Shown here piece by piece: positions 15,410 to 22,658 of a stretch of DNA of 64,000 nt. The first letter of the stretch is position 1; every line of letters starts with the position of its first letter. A model generated the notes under the pieces. It saw only the letters and a program-made list of their open reading frames with translations, ran no database searches and had not been told where the DNA came from. The stretch is from positions 930,001-994,000 of the forward strand of contig NZ_JBFEGG010000001.1 of assembly GCF_047228935.1 (NCBI RefSeq). The letters run 5' to 3'. Source of the DNA: Ornithinibacillus sp047228935 (GTDB taxonomy: Bacteria; Bacillota; Bacilli; Bacillales; Amphibacillaceae). Both the position numbers and the translations under genes were made by a program.

Positions 15410-17410
15410 ATGTCAATCAACATAGAACAGATGTCAATTAATGCAATCCGTACATTATCTATTGATGCTATTGAGAAAGCAAATTCTGGTCATCCTGGAT
15501 TGCCTATGGGGGCAGCTCCAATGGCATATACTTTATGGACAGATTTTATGAACCATAATCCGAAGAATTCTAAATGGTTTAACAGGGATCGTTTTGTTTT
15601 ATCAGCAGGACATGGATCAATGCTTCTTTATAGTTTACTGCATTTATCGGGGTATGACGTTACAATAGATGATATAAAAGCGTTTCGTCAATGGGGCTCT
15701 AGAACTCCAGGACACCCAGAAGTTCATCATACAGATGGAGTTGAAGCAACGACTGGCCCTTTAGGTCAAGGGATTGCTATGTCTGTTGGAATGGCGATGG
15801 CAGAAGCGCATTTAGCTGCCAAATATAATAAAGAAGATATTCAGGTTATCAACCATTATACATATACACTAGTTGGTGATGGTGATTTAATGGAAGGGAT
15901 TTCTCATGAAGCAGCATCCCTAGCAGGTCATTTGAGATTAGGAAAATTAGTTGTATTGTATGATTCGAATGATATTTCTCTCGATGGAGAGTTAAACCGT
16001 TCATTTTCTGATAACACAGAAGAACGATTCCGATCTTATGGATGGCAGGTTATTCGGGTGGAGGACGGAAATGATATAGTACAAATCCGTTCTGCAATAA
16101 AACAAGCGAAAGAAAATACGGAACAGCCAACATTAATTGAAATTAAAACAGTAATTGGCTATGGTTCTCCAAATAAATCGGCTTCATCAGCTTCTCATGG
16201 TGCACCACTAGGAGAAGATGAAGTAGTATTAACGAAGGAATTCTATCAATGGGGACATGAAGACTTCCAAGTTCCTAATGAGGTATATACTGATTTCAAG
16301 GAAAAGATTCAAGTTAAAGGAGAAAAACTTGAAAGTGATTGGAATAATCTTTTTACCACTTATAAACAAAAGTATCCGCAAGAAGCTAATGAATTAGAAA
16401 TGGCAATTCGAGGGGATTTGCCAGAAGGTTGGGCAGAAAATCTACCTAAATATGAAGTAGGAAAATCATTAGCTACAAGAGCATCTTCAGGTGAGGTAAT
16501 AAATGCAATTGCTCAAGAAATCCCTAACTTCCTTGGTGGTAGTGCAGATTTAGCTGGGTCTAACAAGACTACAATAAATGGGGAGGAAGACCTCACAAGA
16601 CATAATTATAGTGGTAGAAATATTTGGTTTGGTGTACGTGAACATGCAATGGGGGCAGCATTAAACGGTATGGCTCTGCATGGAGGTCTAAAAGTGTTTG
16701 GCGGTACCTTCTTTGTATTTAGTGATTATTTACGGCCGGCAATACGTTTATCGGCAATCATGAATACACCAGTTACGTATGTATTCACACATGACTCTAT
16801 TGCGGTTGGAGAAGATGGACCAACCCATGAACCGATTGAACATTTATCTTCATTTAGAAGTATGCCAAATCTCTCTGTTATTCGCCCAGCAGATGGTAAT
16901 GAAGTGAATGCAGCCTGGAGACTTGCGGTAGAATCGACCGATCAACCGACACTCCTTGTCTTAACAAGACAAAACTTACCGACGCTAGAGGGGACTAAAG
17001 TAAACGCCTATGAAGGTGTCAAACGTGGAGGCTATATTCTAAGCGATGCTTCGAAAGAAACTCCAGATGCTATATTAATTGCTTCTGGTTCAGAAGTACA
17101 ACTTGCAATGGAAGCACAAAAAAATCTTAGAGAAGACGGTATAGATGTAAGAGTAGTTAGTCTTGCATCATGGGATCGTTTTGACAAACAGGATGAAAGC
17201 TATAAACAAAAAGTATTACCAAAAGCAGTTAAAAACCGTATTGCAATTGAAATGGGATCACCATTAGGCTGGGAGCGATATGTAGGTCTAGAAGGAAAAG
17301 TGATGGGTATTACAACTTTTGGTGCATCTGCGAATGGTGAAAAGCTTATAGAAGAATACGGCTTTACGTTAGAGAATGTTATAATCAATGTGAAGAATTT
17401 AGTTAAATAA
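15410..17410 (+). CDS. tkt: Tkt, transketolase
   Basis: 666 residues, typical for bacterial transketolase. It moves two-carbon ketol units in the non-oxidative pentose phosphate pathway using thiamine pyrophosphate. Visible: N-terminal substrate/TPP residues (SGHPGLPMGAAPMAYTLW, SAGHGSMLLYSLLHL), TPP-Mg motif GDGDLMEGISHEAASLAGH ending near NDISLDG, and the central Glu and His regions WFGVREHAMG and THDSIAVGEDGPTHEPIEHL. Strong AAGGAGT-like ribosome binding site. It is a single gene followed by a good terminator; position matches B. subtilis. Confidence 0.98.
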   Translation: MSINIEQMSINAIRTLSIDAIEKANSGHPGLPMGAAPMAYTLWTDFMNHNPKNSKWFNRDRFVLSAGHGSMLLYSLLHLSGYDVTIDDIKAFRQWGSRTPGHPEVHHTDGVEATTGPLGQGIAMSVGMAMAEAHLAAKYNKEDIQVINHYTYTLVGDGDLMEGISHEAASLAGHLRLGKLVVLYDSNDISLDGELNRSFSDNTEERFRSYGWQVIRVEDGNDIVQIRSAIKQAKENTEQPTLIEIKTVIGYGSPNKSASSASHGAPLGEDEVVLTKEFYQWGHEDFQVPNEVYTDFKEKIQVKGEKLESDWNNLFTTYKQKYPQEANELEMAIRGDLPEGWAENLPKYEVGKSLATRASSGEVINAIAQEIPNFLGGSADLAGSNKTTINGEEDLTRHNYSGRNIWFGVREHAMGAALNGMALHGGLKVFGGTFFVFSDYLRPAIRLSAIMNTPVTYVFTHDSIAVGEDGPTHEPIEHLSSFRSMPNLSVIRPADGNEVNAAWRLAVESTDQPTLLVLTRQNLPTLEGTKVNAYEGVKRGGYILSDASKETPDAILIASGSEVQLAMEAQKNLREDGIDVRVVSLASWDRFDKQDESYKQKVLPKAVKNRIAIEMGSPLGWERYVGLEGKVMGITTFGASANGEKLIEEYGFTLENVIINVKNLVK

Positions 17411-17424
17411 AATCCAGTAGTAAT

Positions 17425-17460
17425 AGTCCAATTCGAATAAGAATTGGACTTTATTTATTT
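17425..17460 (+). terminator. Terminator after tkt
   Basis: AGTCCAATTC and GAATTGGACT around a six-base loop, followed by a T-rich tail. Confidence 0.87.
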
Positions 17461-17469
17461 TCGACAAAA
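17459..17469 (-). promoter_or_regulatory. Spo0A box (0A box) upstream of sirA
   Basis: The minus strand reads TTTTGTCGAAA, an exact match to the 0A box TTTTGTCRAA. Its centre is about 86 bases before the sirA start. B. subtilis sirA is a direct Spo0A~P target, so the site fits sporulation-coupled activation. Confidence 0.8.
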
Positions 17470-17549
17470 CTAGTGATATTTTGTTTCGCAGTATGACATT
17501 ATTTTTTAATAGATTACGTATAATAGATGGAAAAGGGGAGGGAAGAAAT

Positions 17550-18002
17550 ATGAAAGAATATAAAGTATATTGGATTAAAGAAGAATTTGCTAAGCATTAT
17601 TATTATAAGTGTGACATTCTATTCCGATTTTTAAAAGAACACTATTACAATCAATTACGTAATGACTTACTTATGCAATTTAATTTTATAACCGAGAACT
17701 TCCCAAAGGATCCTCTAATCTCACAATTAATTAGACAACCTAAAAATACTTTGCGAAGAGAGTATAGTATGGATAAGCTAGAAATAGGAAATAAAAGAGA
17801 ATTTATTACTTTACATATTGAAGAAAAACATATAAAATTTCGTTGTGAAACATTACAGGATGCTGAAGCATTATTATTTCCTACTTTGAGACGGTTTCAT
17901 CCATATTTATTCATCATTGATAATGATTATGAAAATTATGGATGGATTTCGCCTGTAAAGATTAGTACTGCATATAATAATGACCAAGTATTGTATTCTT
18001 AG
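17550..18002 (+). CDS. sirA: SirA, sporulation inhibitor of replication (DnaA-binding)
   Basis: 150 residues from ATG 17550, chosen because GGGGAGG lies eight bases upstream. N-terminal YWIKEEFAKHYYYK and C-terminal YENYGWISPVK match B. subtilis SirA (YneE) even though the middle is divergent, as is usual for this fast-evolving family. SirA binds domain I of DnaA to stop new rounds of replication once sporulation begins. It lies between tkt and yneF exactly as in B. subtilis and is preceded by a perfect 0A box. Confidence 0.9.
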   Translation: MKEYKVYWIKEEFAKHYYYKCDILFRFLKEHYYNQLRNDLLMQFNFITENFPKDPLISQLIRQPKNTLRREYSMDKLEIGNKREFITLHIEEKHIKFRCETLQDAEALLFPTLRRFHPYLFIIDNDYENYGWISPVKISTAYNNDQVLYS

Positions 18003-18053
18003 AACTGTTTTACTATACTGTATAAGAGACAACACGAAGGAGGAAACGAATAA

Positions 18054-18278
18054 ATGGACGTAATTTGGGTCGTATTAATTGCTATAGCAGCTTTAATTGC
18101 TGGTGTTGCTCTTGGATTTTTTATTGCCAGAAAATACATGATGAGTTATTTGAAAAAGAATCCACCAATTAATGAGCAAATGCTACGTACGTTAATGATG
18201 CAAATGGGGCAAAAACCTTCACAAAAGAAAATTAATCAAATGATGCGTGCGATGAATAATCAAATGGATAATAAATAG
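18054..18278 (+). CDS. yneF: YneF, UPF0154 small membrane protein
   Basis: 74 residues. One N-terminal transmembrane helix (about 4-24, WVVLIAIAALIAGVALGFFIA) followed by the conserved family block PPINEQMLRTLMMQMGQKPSQKKINQMMRAM. Found throughout Firmicutes; function not established. AAGGAGG precedes the start; a terminator follows. Confidence 0.95.
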   Translation: MDVIWVVLIAIAALIAGVALGFFIARKYMMSYLKKNPPINEQMLRTLMMQMGQKPSQKKINQMMRAMNNQMDNK

Positions 18279-18326
18279 CGTTCTGCAATAATGAAATACT
18301 AACATAAGTATACATTGCACAGAGAT

Positions 18327-18357
18327 AACCCGTACTAAATCCTAGTAGGGGTTTTTT
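18327..18357 (+). terminator. Terminator after yneF
   Basis: AACCCgTACTA pairs with TAGTAgGGGTT (one mismatch) around AATCC and is followed by a T-run. Confidence 0.8.
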
Positions 18358-18414
18358 CATGACAATATTTTCGTCTAATTGTCAAAATCATTAAGCATTC
18401 TTTTGTAATCCTTT

Positions 18415-18423
18415 TGTTATAAT
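18415..18423 (+). promoter_or_regulatory. Extended -10 promoter of ccdA
   Basis: TGTTATAAT (TGn plus TATAAT) lies 34 bases before ccdA; no good -35 is visible 17 bases upstream, so activity would depend on the extended -10. Confidence 0.5.
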
Positions 18424-18456
18424 GAGTAATAGACACAGAAATTCAGGAGGCTAATT

Positions 18457-19161
18457 ATGTCTGAAATAAATATTTTTCTTGCATTTGGAGCAGGGTTTCT
18501 TTCATTTGTTTCTCCATGCGTTTTACCACTCTATCCTGCTTTTTTATCATACATAACAGGTATGAGCGTTAGTGAAATTAAAGATGAAAATAAAATGTTA
18601 AATCGTAATAGTATTTTACATACTCTTTGCTTTTTAATTGGTTTTTCAAGTATTTTTATTGTGTTTGGTTTTTTTTCTTCAGCCATTGCACAATTTCTTG
18701 TAACATATCAAGATATAATTAGGCAAATTGGAGCTCTATTAATTATATTCTTCGGTCTAGTTATTGTAGGGATATTTAATTTCAAATTTTTAATGAAAGA
18801 TAAGAAAATCACCTTTAAAAACAGACCATCTGGATTTTTAGGATCGGTTTTAATAGGTCTTGCTTTTTCTTTAGGGTGGACGCCATGTACTGGTCCAATT
18901 CTTGGGGTTGTATTTACATTAACAGCTACTGAGCCAAGTAAAGGGATGGTAATGATGATTGCCTATATTTTAGGGTTTTCCATCCCGTTTTTTGTATTAT
19001 CCTTCTTTATCGGTAAATTGAGTTGGATTAAACGCAATAGCCATAAAATTGTTAAAATCGGTGGATATATTATGATTGCTTTAGGAATTGCATTATTTTT
19101 CGATTGGTTGACAAAACTAACTGCATTCCTGGCAGGGTGGATAGGTTTCTATGGATTTTAA
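18457..19161 (+). CDS. ccdA: CcdA, membrane thiol-disulfide electron carrier for cytochrome c maturation
   Basis: 234 residues with six predicted membrane helices. CcdA (DsbD transmembrane-domain family) passes electrons from cytoplasmic thioredoxin across the membrane to extracytoplasmic thioredoxin-like proteins, needed for apocytochrome c reduction and spore cortex synthesis. The two redox cysteines are in FVSPCVLPLYPAF (helix 1) and LGWTPCTGPILG (helix 4). Good AGGAGG site. Context: the TlpA-like protein at 25.5 kb, with a WCPPC centre, could be one of its extracytoplasmic partners (inference). Confidence 0.96.
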   Translation: MSEINIFLAFGAGFLSFVSPCVLPLYPAFLSYITGMSVSEIKDENKMLNRNSILHTLCFLIGFSSIFIVFGFFSSAIAQFLVTYQDIIRQIGALLIIFFGLVIVGIFNFKFLMKDKKITFKNRPSGFLGSVLIGLAFSLGWTPCTGPILGVVFTLTATEPSKGMVMMIAYILGFSIPFFVLSFFIGKLSWIKRNSHKIVKIGGYIMIALGIALFFDWLTKLTAFLAGWIGFYGF

Positions 19162-19215
19162 TGGTAAACTATATTATTATAATACCTATAGATATTACAT
19201 AAGGAAGTGTTGTTT

Positions 19216-19653
19216 TTGATTAAACCTAATAATCTGATATTACAAACTGCAACTGCTTTAATTGCCTTTATATTATTAGGGTTTTCTGTTTACTTATTTT
19301 TCGCAGGCCATAATGCTCCTGGTGGTGGATTTATAGGTGGATTAGTTACCGCAGCAGCAGTAGTTTTACTATATATGGCATACGGAATAGACTTTGTAAA
19401 TAAAATATTGCCGATAAATTTCCGAGTACTTATACCAGTTGGGTTATTGGTTGCGTTTTTAACAGGTTTAGGGTCATTCTTATTTGATGCTCCTTTCCTA
19501 TCACATACATTTGGGTATTTTGAATTTCCGATATTTGGAGAAGTAGAACTTGCAACAGCTATGCTATTTGACTTGGGAGTATACTTAACAGTAGTTGGAG
19601 TAACCGTTACAATTATTATAAATATAGCAAATGATACAGGATCAGAAGTTTGA
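19216..19653 (+). CDS. mrpB: MrpB/MnhB-type Na+/H+ antiporter subunit B, orphan
   Basis: 145 residues from TTG 19216 (AAGGAAG eight bases upstream). Strong similarity by eye to MrpB of the multisubunit Mrp antiporter: LILQTATALIAFILLGFSVYLFFAGHNAPGGGFIGGL, GLGSFLFDAPFLSHTFGYFEFP and ELATAMLFDLGVYLTVVGVTVTII, with four membrane helices. Mrp complexes normally need all of MrpA-G, encoded together; none of the others is within this window. It is inserted between ccdA and the yneI-like gene, which are adjacent in B. subtilis. Either it supplies subunit B to an Mrp complex encoded elsewhere or it has a separate role. Confidence 0.88.
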   Translation: MIKPNNLILQTATALIAFILLGFSVYLFFAGHNAPGGGFIGGLVTAAAVVLLYMAYGIDFVNKILPINFRVLIPVGLLVAFLTGLGSFLFDAPFLSHTFGYFEFPIFGEVELATAMLFDLGVYLTVVGVTVTIIINIANDTGSEV

Positions 19654-19679
19654 TTTTATATAATTGGGGGATTTGTTAA

Positions 19680-20039
19680 ATGGCAAGAATTTTAATAGTT
19701 GATGATGCGAAATTTATGCGAACTACATTACAAACGATCCTAACAAAAAGTAACCATGAAATAGTAGGAGAAGCAGAAAATGGGGAAGAAGCTATTTCCT
19801 TATTTTCCGAGCACCATCCTGATTTAATAATTATGGATATAACAATGCCTGTTATGAATGGAATCGATGCAATTAGAGAAATAATGAAAATTGACTCTAC
19901 TGCTTTAGTAATTGTTTGTTCTGCAATGGGTCACCAAAAAGTTGTAGTAGAAGCTATTGAATTAGGGGCAAAGGATTTTATTGTTAAACCATTCGATGAA
20001 CACCGTGTACTAGAAACGGTAAATCGCGTTTTATCATAA
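19680..20039 (+). CDS. CheY-like single-domain response regulator (YneI/CcdB position)
   Basis: 119 residues, receiver domain only. Acidic pocket DD at residues 8-9, phospho-acceptor Asp in IIMDITMPVMNGIDA (D52), Thr/Ser switch in VCSAMG and Lys in DFIVKPF. It lacks an output domain. The position between ccdA and ccdC equals B. subtilis yneI, a CheY homologue of unknown function often called ccdB. A cytosolic PAS kinase is encoded 1.2 kb downstream; pairing with it is only a possibility. Confidence 0.92.
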   Translation: MARILIVDDAKFMRTTLQTILTKSNHEIVGEAENGEEAISLFSEHHPDLIIMDITMPVMNGIDAIREIMKIDSTALVIVCSAMGHQKVVVEAIELGAKDFIVKPFDEHRVLETVNRVLS

Positions 20040-20075
20040 ACTGCTAGATAACTATACACGAGAAAGAGTGTTATT

Positions 20076-20555
20076 ATGTTTTGGATTATAGCAAGTACAG
20101 TGGTAGCATTTATGATGGCTTCCGTAATGATAGTTGTACGTCTAAGAGCGTCAAGGAAACCAGCTTCTGTAAAGAGAATTATTCTGCCACCATTATTTAT
20201 GAGTACTGGTGCTCTCATGTTTTTCTTTCCGGAATTTCAAATAAAGTGGATACAGGTCGTAGAGGCTCTTTCTGTTGGAATTATATTTTCTATTTTTCTG
20301 ATTAAAACCTCAAAATTTGAAATCCGAAAAGAGCATATTTATTTAATTCCTTCTAAAGCTTTTATTGTGATATTATTTGTATTACTAATTGCTAGAGTTA
20401 TATTAAAACTATTAATAGGTGGGACAATTTCATTGGGGGAAACGAGTGGGATGTTTTTCCTGTTAGCTTTTGGTATGCTTGGCAGCTGGAGGCTAGCTAT
20501 GTTATATAAATATAAACAATTAGAAAAACAATTAAAGGTGCCCTCATCATCGTGA
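20076..20555 (+). CDS. yneJ: CcdC-family membrane protein (YneJ)
   Basis: 159 residues with about five hydrophobic helices (for instance WIIASTVVAFMMASVMIVV and IILPPLFMSTGALMFFF) and a basic C-terminus. It matches the CcdC family encoded with ccdA in Bacillus; role unknown and dispensable for cytochrome c synthesis in B. subtilis. It follows the response regulator by 36 bases and converges with yneK, ten bases away. Confidence 0.88.
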   Translation: MFWIIASTVVAFMMASVMIVVRLRASRKPASVKRIILPPLFMSTGALMFFFPEFQIKWIQVVEALSVGIIFSIFLIKTSKFEIRKEHIYLIPSKAFIVILFVLLIARVILKLLIGGTISLGETSGMFFLLAFGMLGSWRLAMLYKYKQLEKQLKVPSSS

Positions 20556-20564
20556 AGGCACCTT

Positions 20565-21029
20565 TTAGTTTTTAGTGTATTTCGCTTGCCAATTGGTTCG
20601 ATAATCGTCTTTAGATAATTTAAATAACGGTTCATAAGGATATACATCAATATCTTTTTCTTTTAATTTCTTTCTTAAAAATTTATGATCTCGCTTCGGA
20701 GTTGCAAGAATATAACCTTCGATGACAGTTTCTTGGTTTATGATAGACAATCCTTTATCCAGTGCAACCTGCCCTATTTTGCTAGCTATTTTTTGCCTAG
20801 CTACATCACGAAATAATTCTGGAACAGGGGATACGAATTCTTCAAGTAAGTCTTTTTCTCCTTGATTCCACATATGTTTCGTTTGTTCTAAATAATGTAG
20901 TTCCCAATCCATCATGGATTTTCCATCTTCCTTTGGAAGCTGTTTTAGGAATTTGCGAAACATGAAGTATCCGCCAATTGCCATGAATCCAATCATGAAG
21001 AATCCCCAAAACACTATAATATATGACAT
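20565..21029 (-). CDS. yneK: YneK, DUF2621 membrane-anchored protein
   Basis: 154 residues. One N-terminal transmembrane helix (about 3-25), then a soluble domain with PKEDGKSMMDWELHYLEQTKHMW and a C-terminal LKEKDIDVYPYEPLF. The ATG at 21029 is preferred over an in-frame GTG three codons earlier because AAAGGTGG is correctly spaced for the ATG and overlaps the GTG. Function unknown. Syntenic with B. subtilis yneK; convergent with yneJ. Confidence 0.88.
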   Translation of the reverse strand: MSYIIVFWGFFMIGFMAIGGYFMFRKFLKQLPKEDGKSMMDWELHYLEQTKHMWNQGEKDLLEEFVSPVPELFRDVARQKIASKIGQVALDKGLSIINQETVIEGYILATPKRDHKFLRKKLKEKDIDVYPYEPLFKLSKDDYRTNWQAKYTKN

Positions 21030-21209
21030 AATATCCACCTTTTTCTCTTATTACTCTTTGCAAGACATACATAATTTAGTTGATAATTAGTAACAATACT
21101 GTAATTTTTGCTTCTAAAGAGTTAAAATTCTGATAAACTTATTACTTTTAGTAATTATCTATGCTAATATTATTATAATTATAGTTTTCTTTTTAAACAA
21201 CTTTCATAT

Positions 21210-21237
21210 TTGGATAAATATCAACATATAGTATATT
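21210..21237 (+). promoter_or_regulatory. Candidate SigA promoter of the PAS kinase gene
   Basis: TTGGAT, 16-base spacer and TATATT, 45 bases before the kinase start. The rest of the 240-base gap back to yneK is AT-rich and shows nothing I can name. Confidence 0.45.
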
Positions 21238-21281
21238 AAACTTGAAAGTTTGTATGAAATTGTAGTAAAGGGGCGGATCCG

Positions 21282-22409
21282 ATGGAGAAAGAACCAAATA
21301 AAGACAGTATAGAGCAAAATTCAGCAATTGTAATCAGCCCTTTTGATAATGTTTTGTCATCATCTTCTAATCATAATAATAGTCTAGCAAATTTGCCAGA
21401 GTTTATTACAAATTGGATAGAACAAAATAGTAGTGAATTTTTTTCTATTTGGGATAAAAGAGGTACAGGTGTTTACTTTTCAAAGGCGGTTGAACCAATT
21501 CTAGGATTTAAGCCTCAGGAACTTATAGGGAAATCCTATACAGAATTTATTCTTCCAGAGGATATAGAATACATAAGGAAAGACTTTAATAAGGAAACAT
21601 TTACGAATCAAACGTTTAATGCCCATATAATGAATATCAATCATAAATACATATGGTGTGAGAGCAAAGTTGCTAAAATGAAAGATCCCATAAGTGGCGA
21701 ACATATTTATGTCTGTACTTCAAGAGACATTACAGATAAGAAGGAAACAGAGGAAATGATCATTCGGTCTGAAAAAATGTCTATTGCTGGTCAATTAGCA
21801 GCTGGGATTGCGCATGAGATTAGAAATCCATTAACTTCGATAAAAGGCTTTCTGCAATTACTACAAGCTGGAGTTAATCGGAAAGATGTTTATTATAAAA
21901 TCATGATCGACGAGATTGAAAAGATGGAAACGATAACGTCGGAGTTATTATTTATATCGAAACCGCTTACGGATAATAAAAAGCAAGAGTCTATTTTACA
22001 GATGATTAAAGATGTTATGGAATTGCTAAGACCTCAAGCGAATTTAAAAAACATCTTAATCGAAATCGTCGGAGAAGAAAAGTTTATTTATTGTGATAAG
22101 TCGCAAATTAAGCAGGTTTTAATCAATATTTTAAAAAATGCAATCGAAGCGATGGAGGATGCTGGGGTTATTACAGTTACATTAAAAGAATCGGATGCGG
22201 AAGTTAGAATAGATATAGCTGATGAAGGACCTGGTATCGATGAAGAAGTTATCCATAAACTTGGTGAACCATTCTTTACTACGAAACAGCAAGGTACTGG
22301 ATTAGGTTTAATGATTACGAAACAATTACTGGAAAGGCATAATGCCAAATTAGAGATATTGCAAAATGAAGTAAAGGGAAGTACATTTCGTATTATTTTT
22401 CCAAAATAG
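21282..22409 (+). CDS. Cytosolic PAS sensor histidine kinase, sporulation-kinase-like, orphan
   Basis: 375 residues with no membrane helix. A variable N-terminus (1-45) is followed by one PAS domain (about 48-155, with LGFKPQELIGKSYTEFILPED), a HisKA dimerisation helix with phospho-acceptor H178 in GIAHEIRNPLTSIKGFLQLL, and a HATPase_c domain: N box INILKNAIEAM, G1 IADEGPGI, F box EPFFTTK, G2 GTGLGLMITKQLL. This H-box pattern is shared with KinA/KinC/KinE-type kinases that feed the Spo0F-Spo0A phosphorelay. No full response regulator is adjacent. Phosphorelay input is inference. It is absent at this site in B. subtilis, so it was inserted between yneK and citB. Confidence 0.88.
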   Translation: MEKEPNKDSIEQNSAIVISPFDNVLSSSSNHNNSLANLPEFITNWIEQNSSEFFSIWDKRGTGVYFSKAVEPILGFKPQELIGKSYTEFILPEDIEYIRKDFNKETFTNQTFNAHIMNINHKYIWCESKVAKMKDPISGEHIYVCTSRDITDKKETEEMIIRSEKMSIAGQLAAGIAHEIRNPLTSIKGFLQLLQAGVNRKDVYYKIMIDEIEKMETITSELLFISKPLTDNKKQESILQMIKDVMELLRPQANLKNILIEIVGEEKFIYCDKSQIKQVLINILKNAIEAMEDAGVITVTLKESDAEVRIDIADEGPGIDEEVIHKLGEPFFTTKQQGTGLGLMITKQLLERHNAKLEILQNEVKGSTFRIIFPK

Positions 22410-22508
22410 CACTTTTATGAAAATACTTTTGATATAATTAAGTGGAAAAATAAAAATTAAAACTGTATAACTAAAACTTATCATCTTACATAAGATTTTT
22501 GTATATTA

Positions 22509-22545
22509 AATCGAGTATGAAACGATTGTTTTATACTCGATTTTC
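22509..22545 (+). terminator. Terminator after the kinase gene
   Basis: AATCGAGTAT with inner AAC pairs with GTT and ATACTCGATT, followed by TTTTCC. It isolates the kinase from the aconitase promoter. Confidence 0.78.
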
Positions 22546-22579
22546 CTTTAATATGATAATGAAAGAAAACTAATAGAAT

Positions 22580-22609
22580 TTGGAAGCGCTTATGATAATT
22601 TGATATTAT
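22580..22609 (+). promoter_or_regulatory. Candidate aconitase promoter overlapped by cre-like and CcpC sites
   Basis: TTGGAA (22580-22585), 18 bases and TATTAT (22604-22609). A cre-like TGGAAGCGCTTATG (22581-22594; strong AAGCGCTT core, three mismatches at the edges) covers the -35, and ATAA-N7-TTAT (22595-22609), the CcpC dyad motif, ends on the -10. B. subtilis citB is repressed by citrate-responsive CcpC. The overlap suggests direct carbon control here. Confidence 0.6.
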
Positions 22610-22658
22610 TTCGTTTATAGCAATTATTCCAAATTCAGATTGAAAGGGGTTTATGCAA

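Noticed and set aside
17479..17489. A second Spo0A box (TTTTGTTTCGC) near sirA
   Set aside because: It loses the invariant GTCGAA core at several positions.
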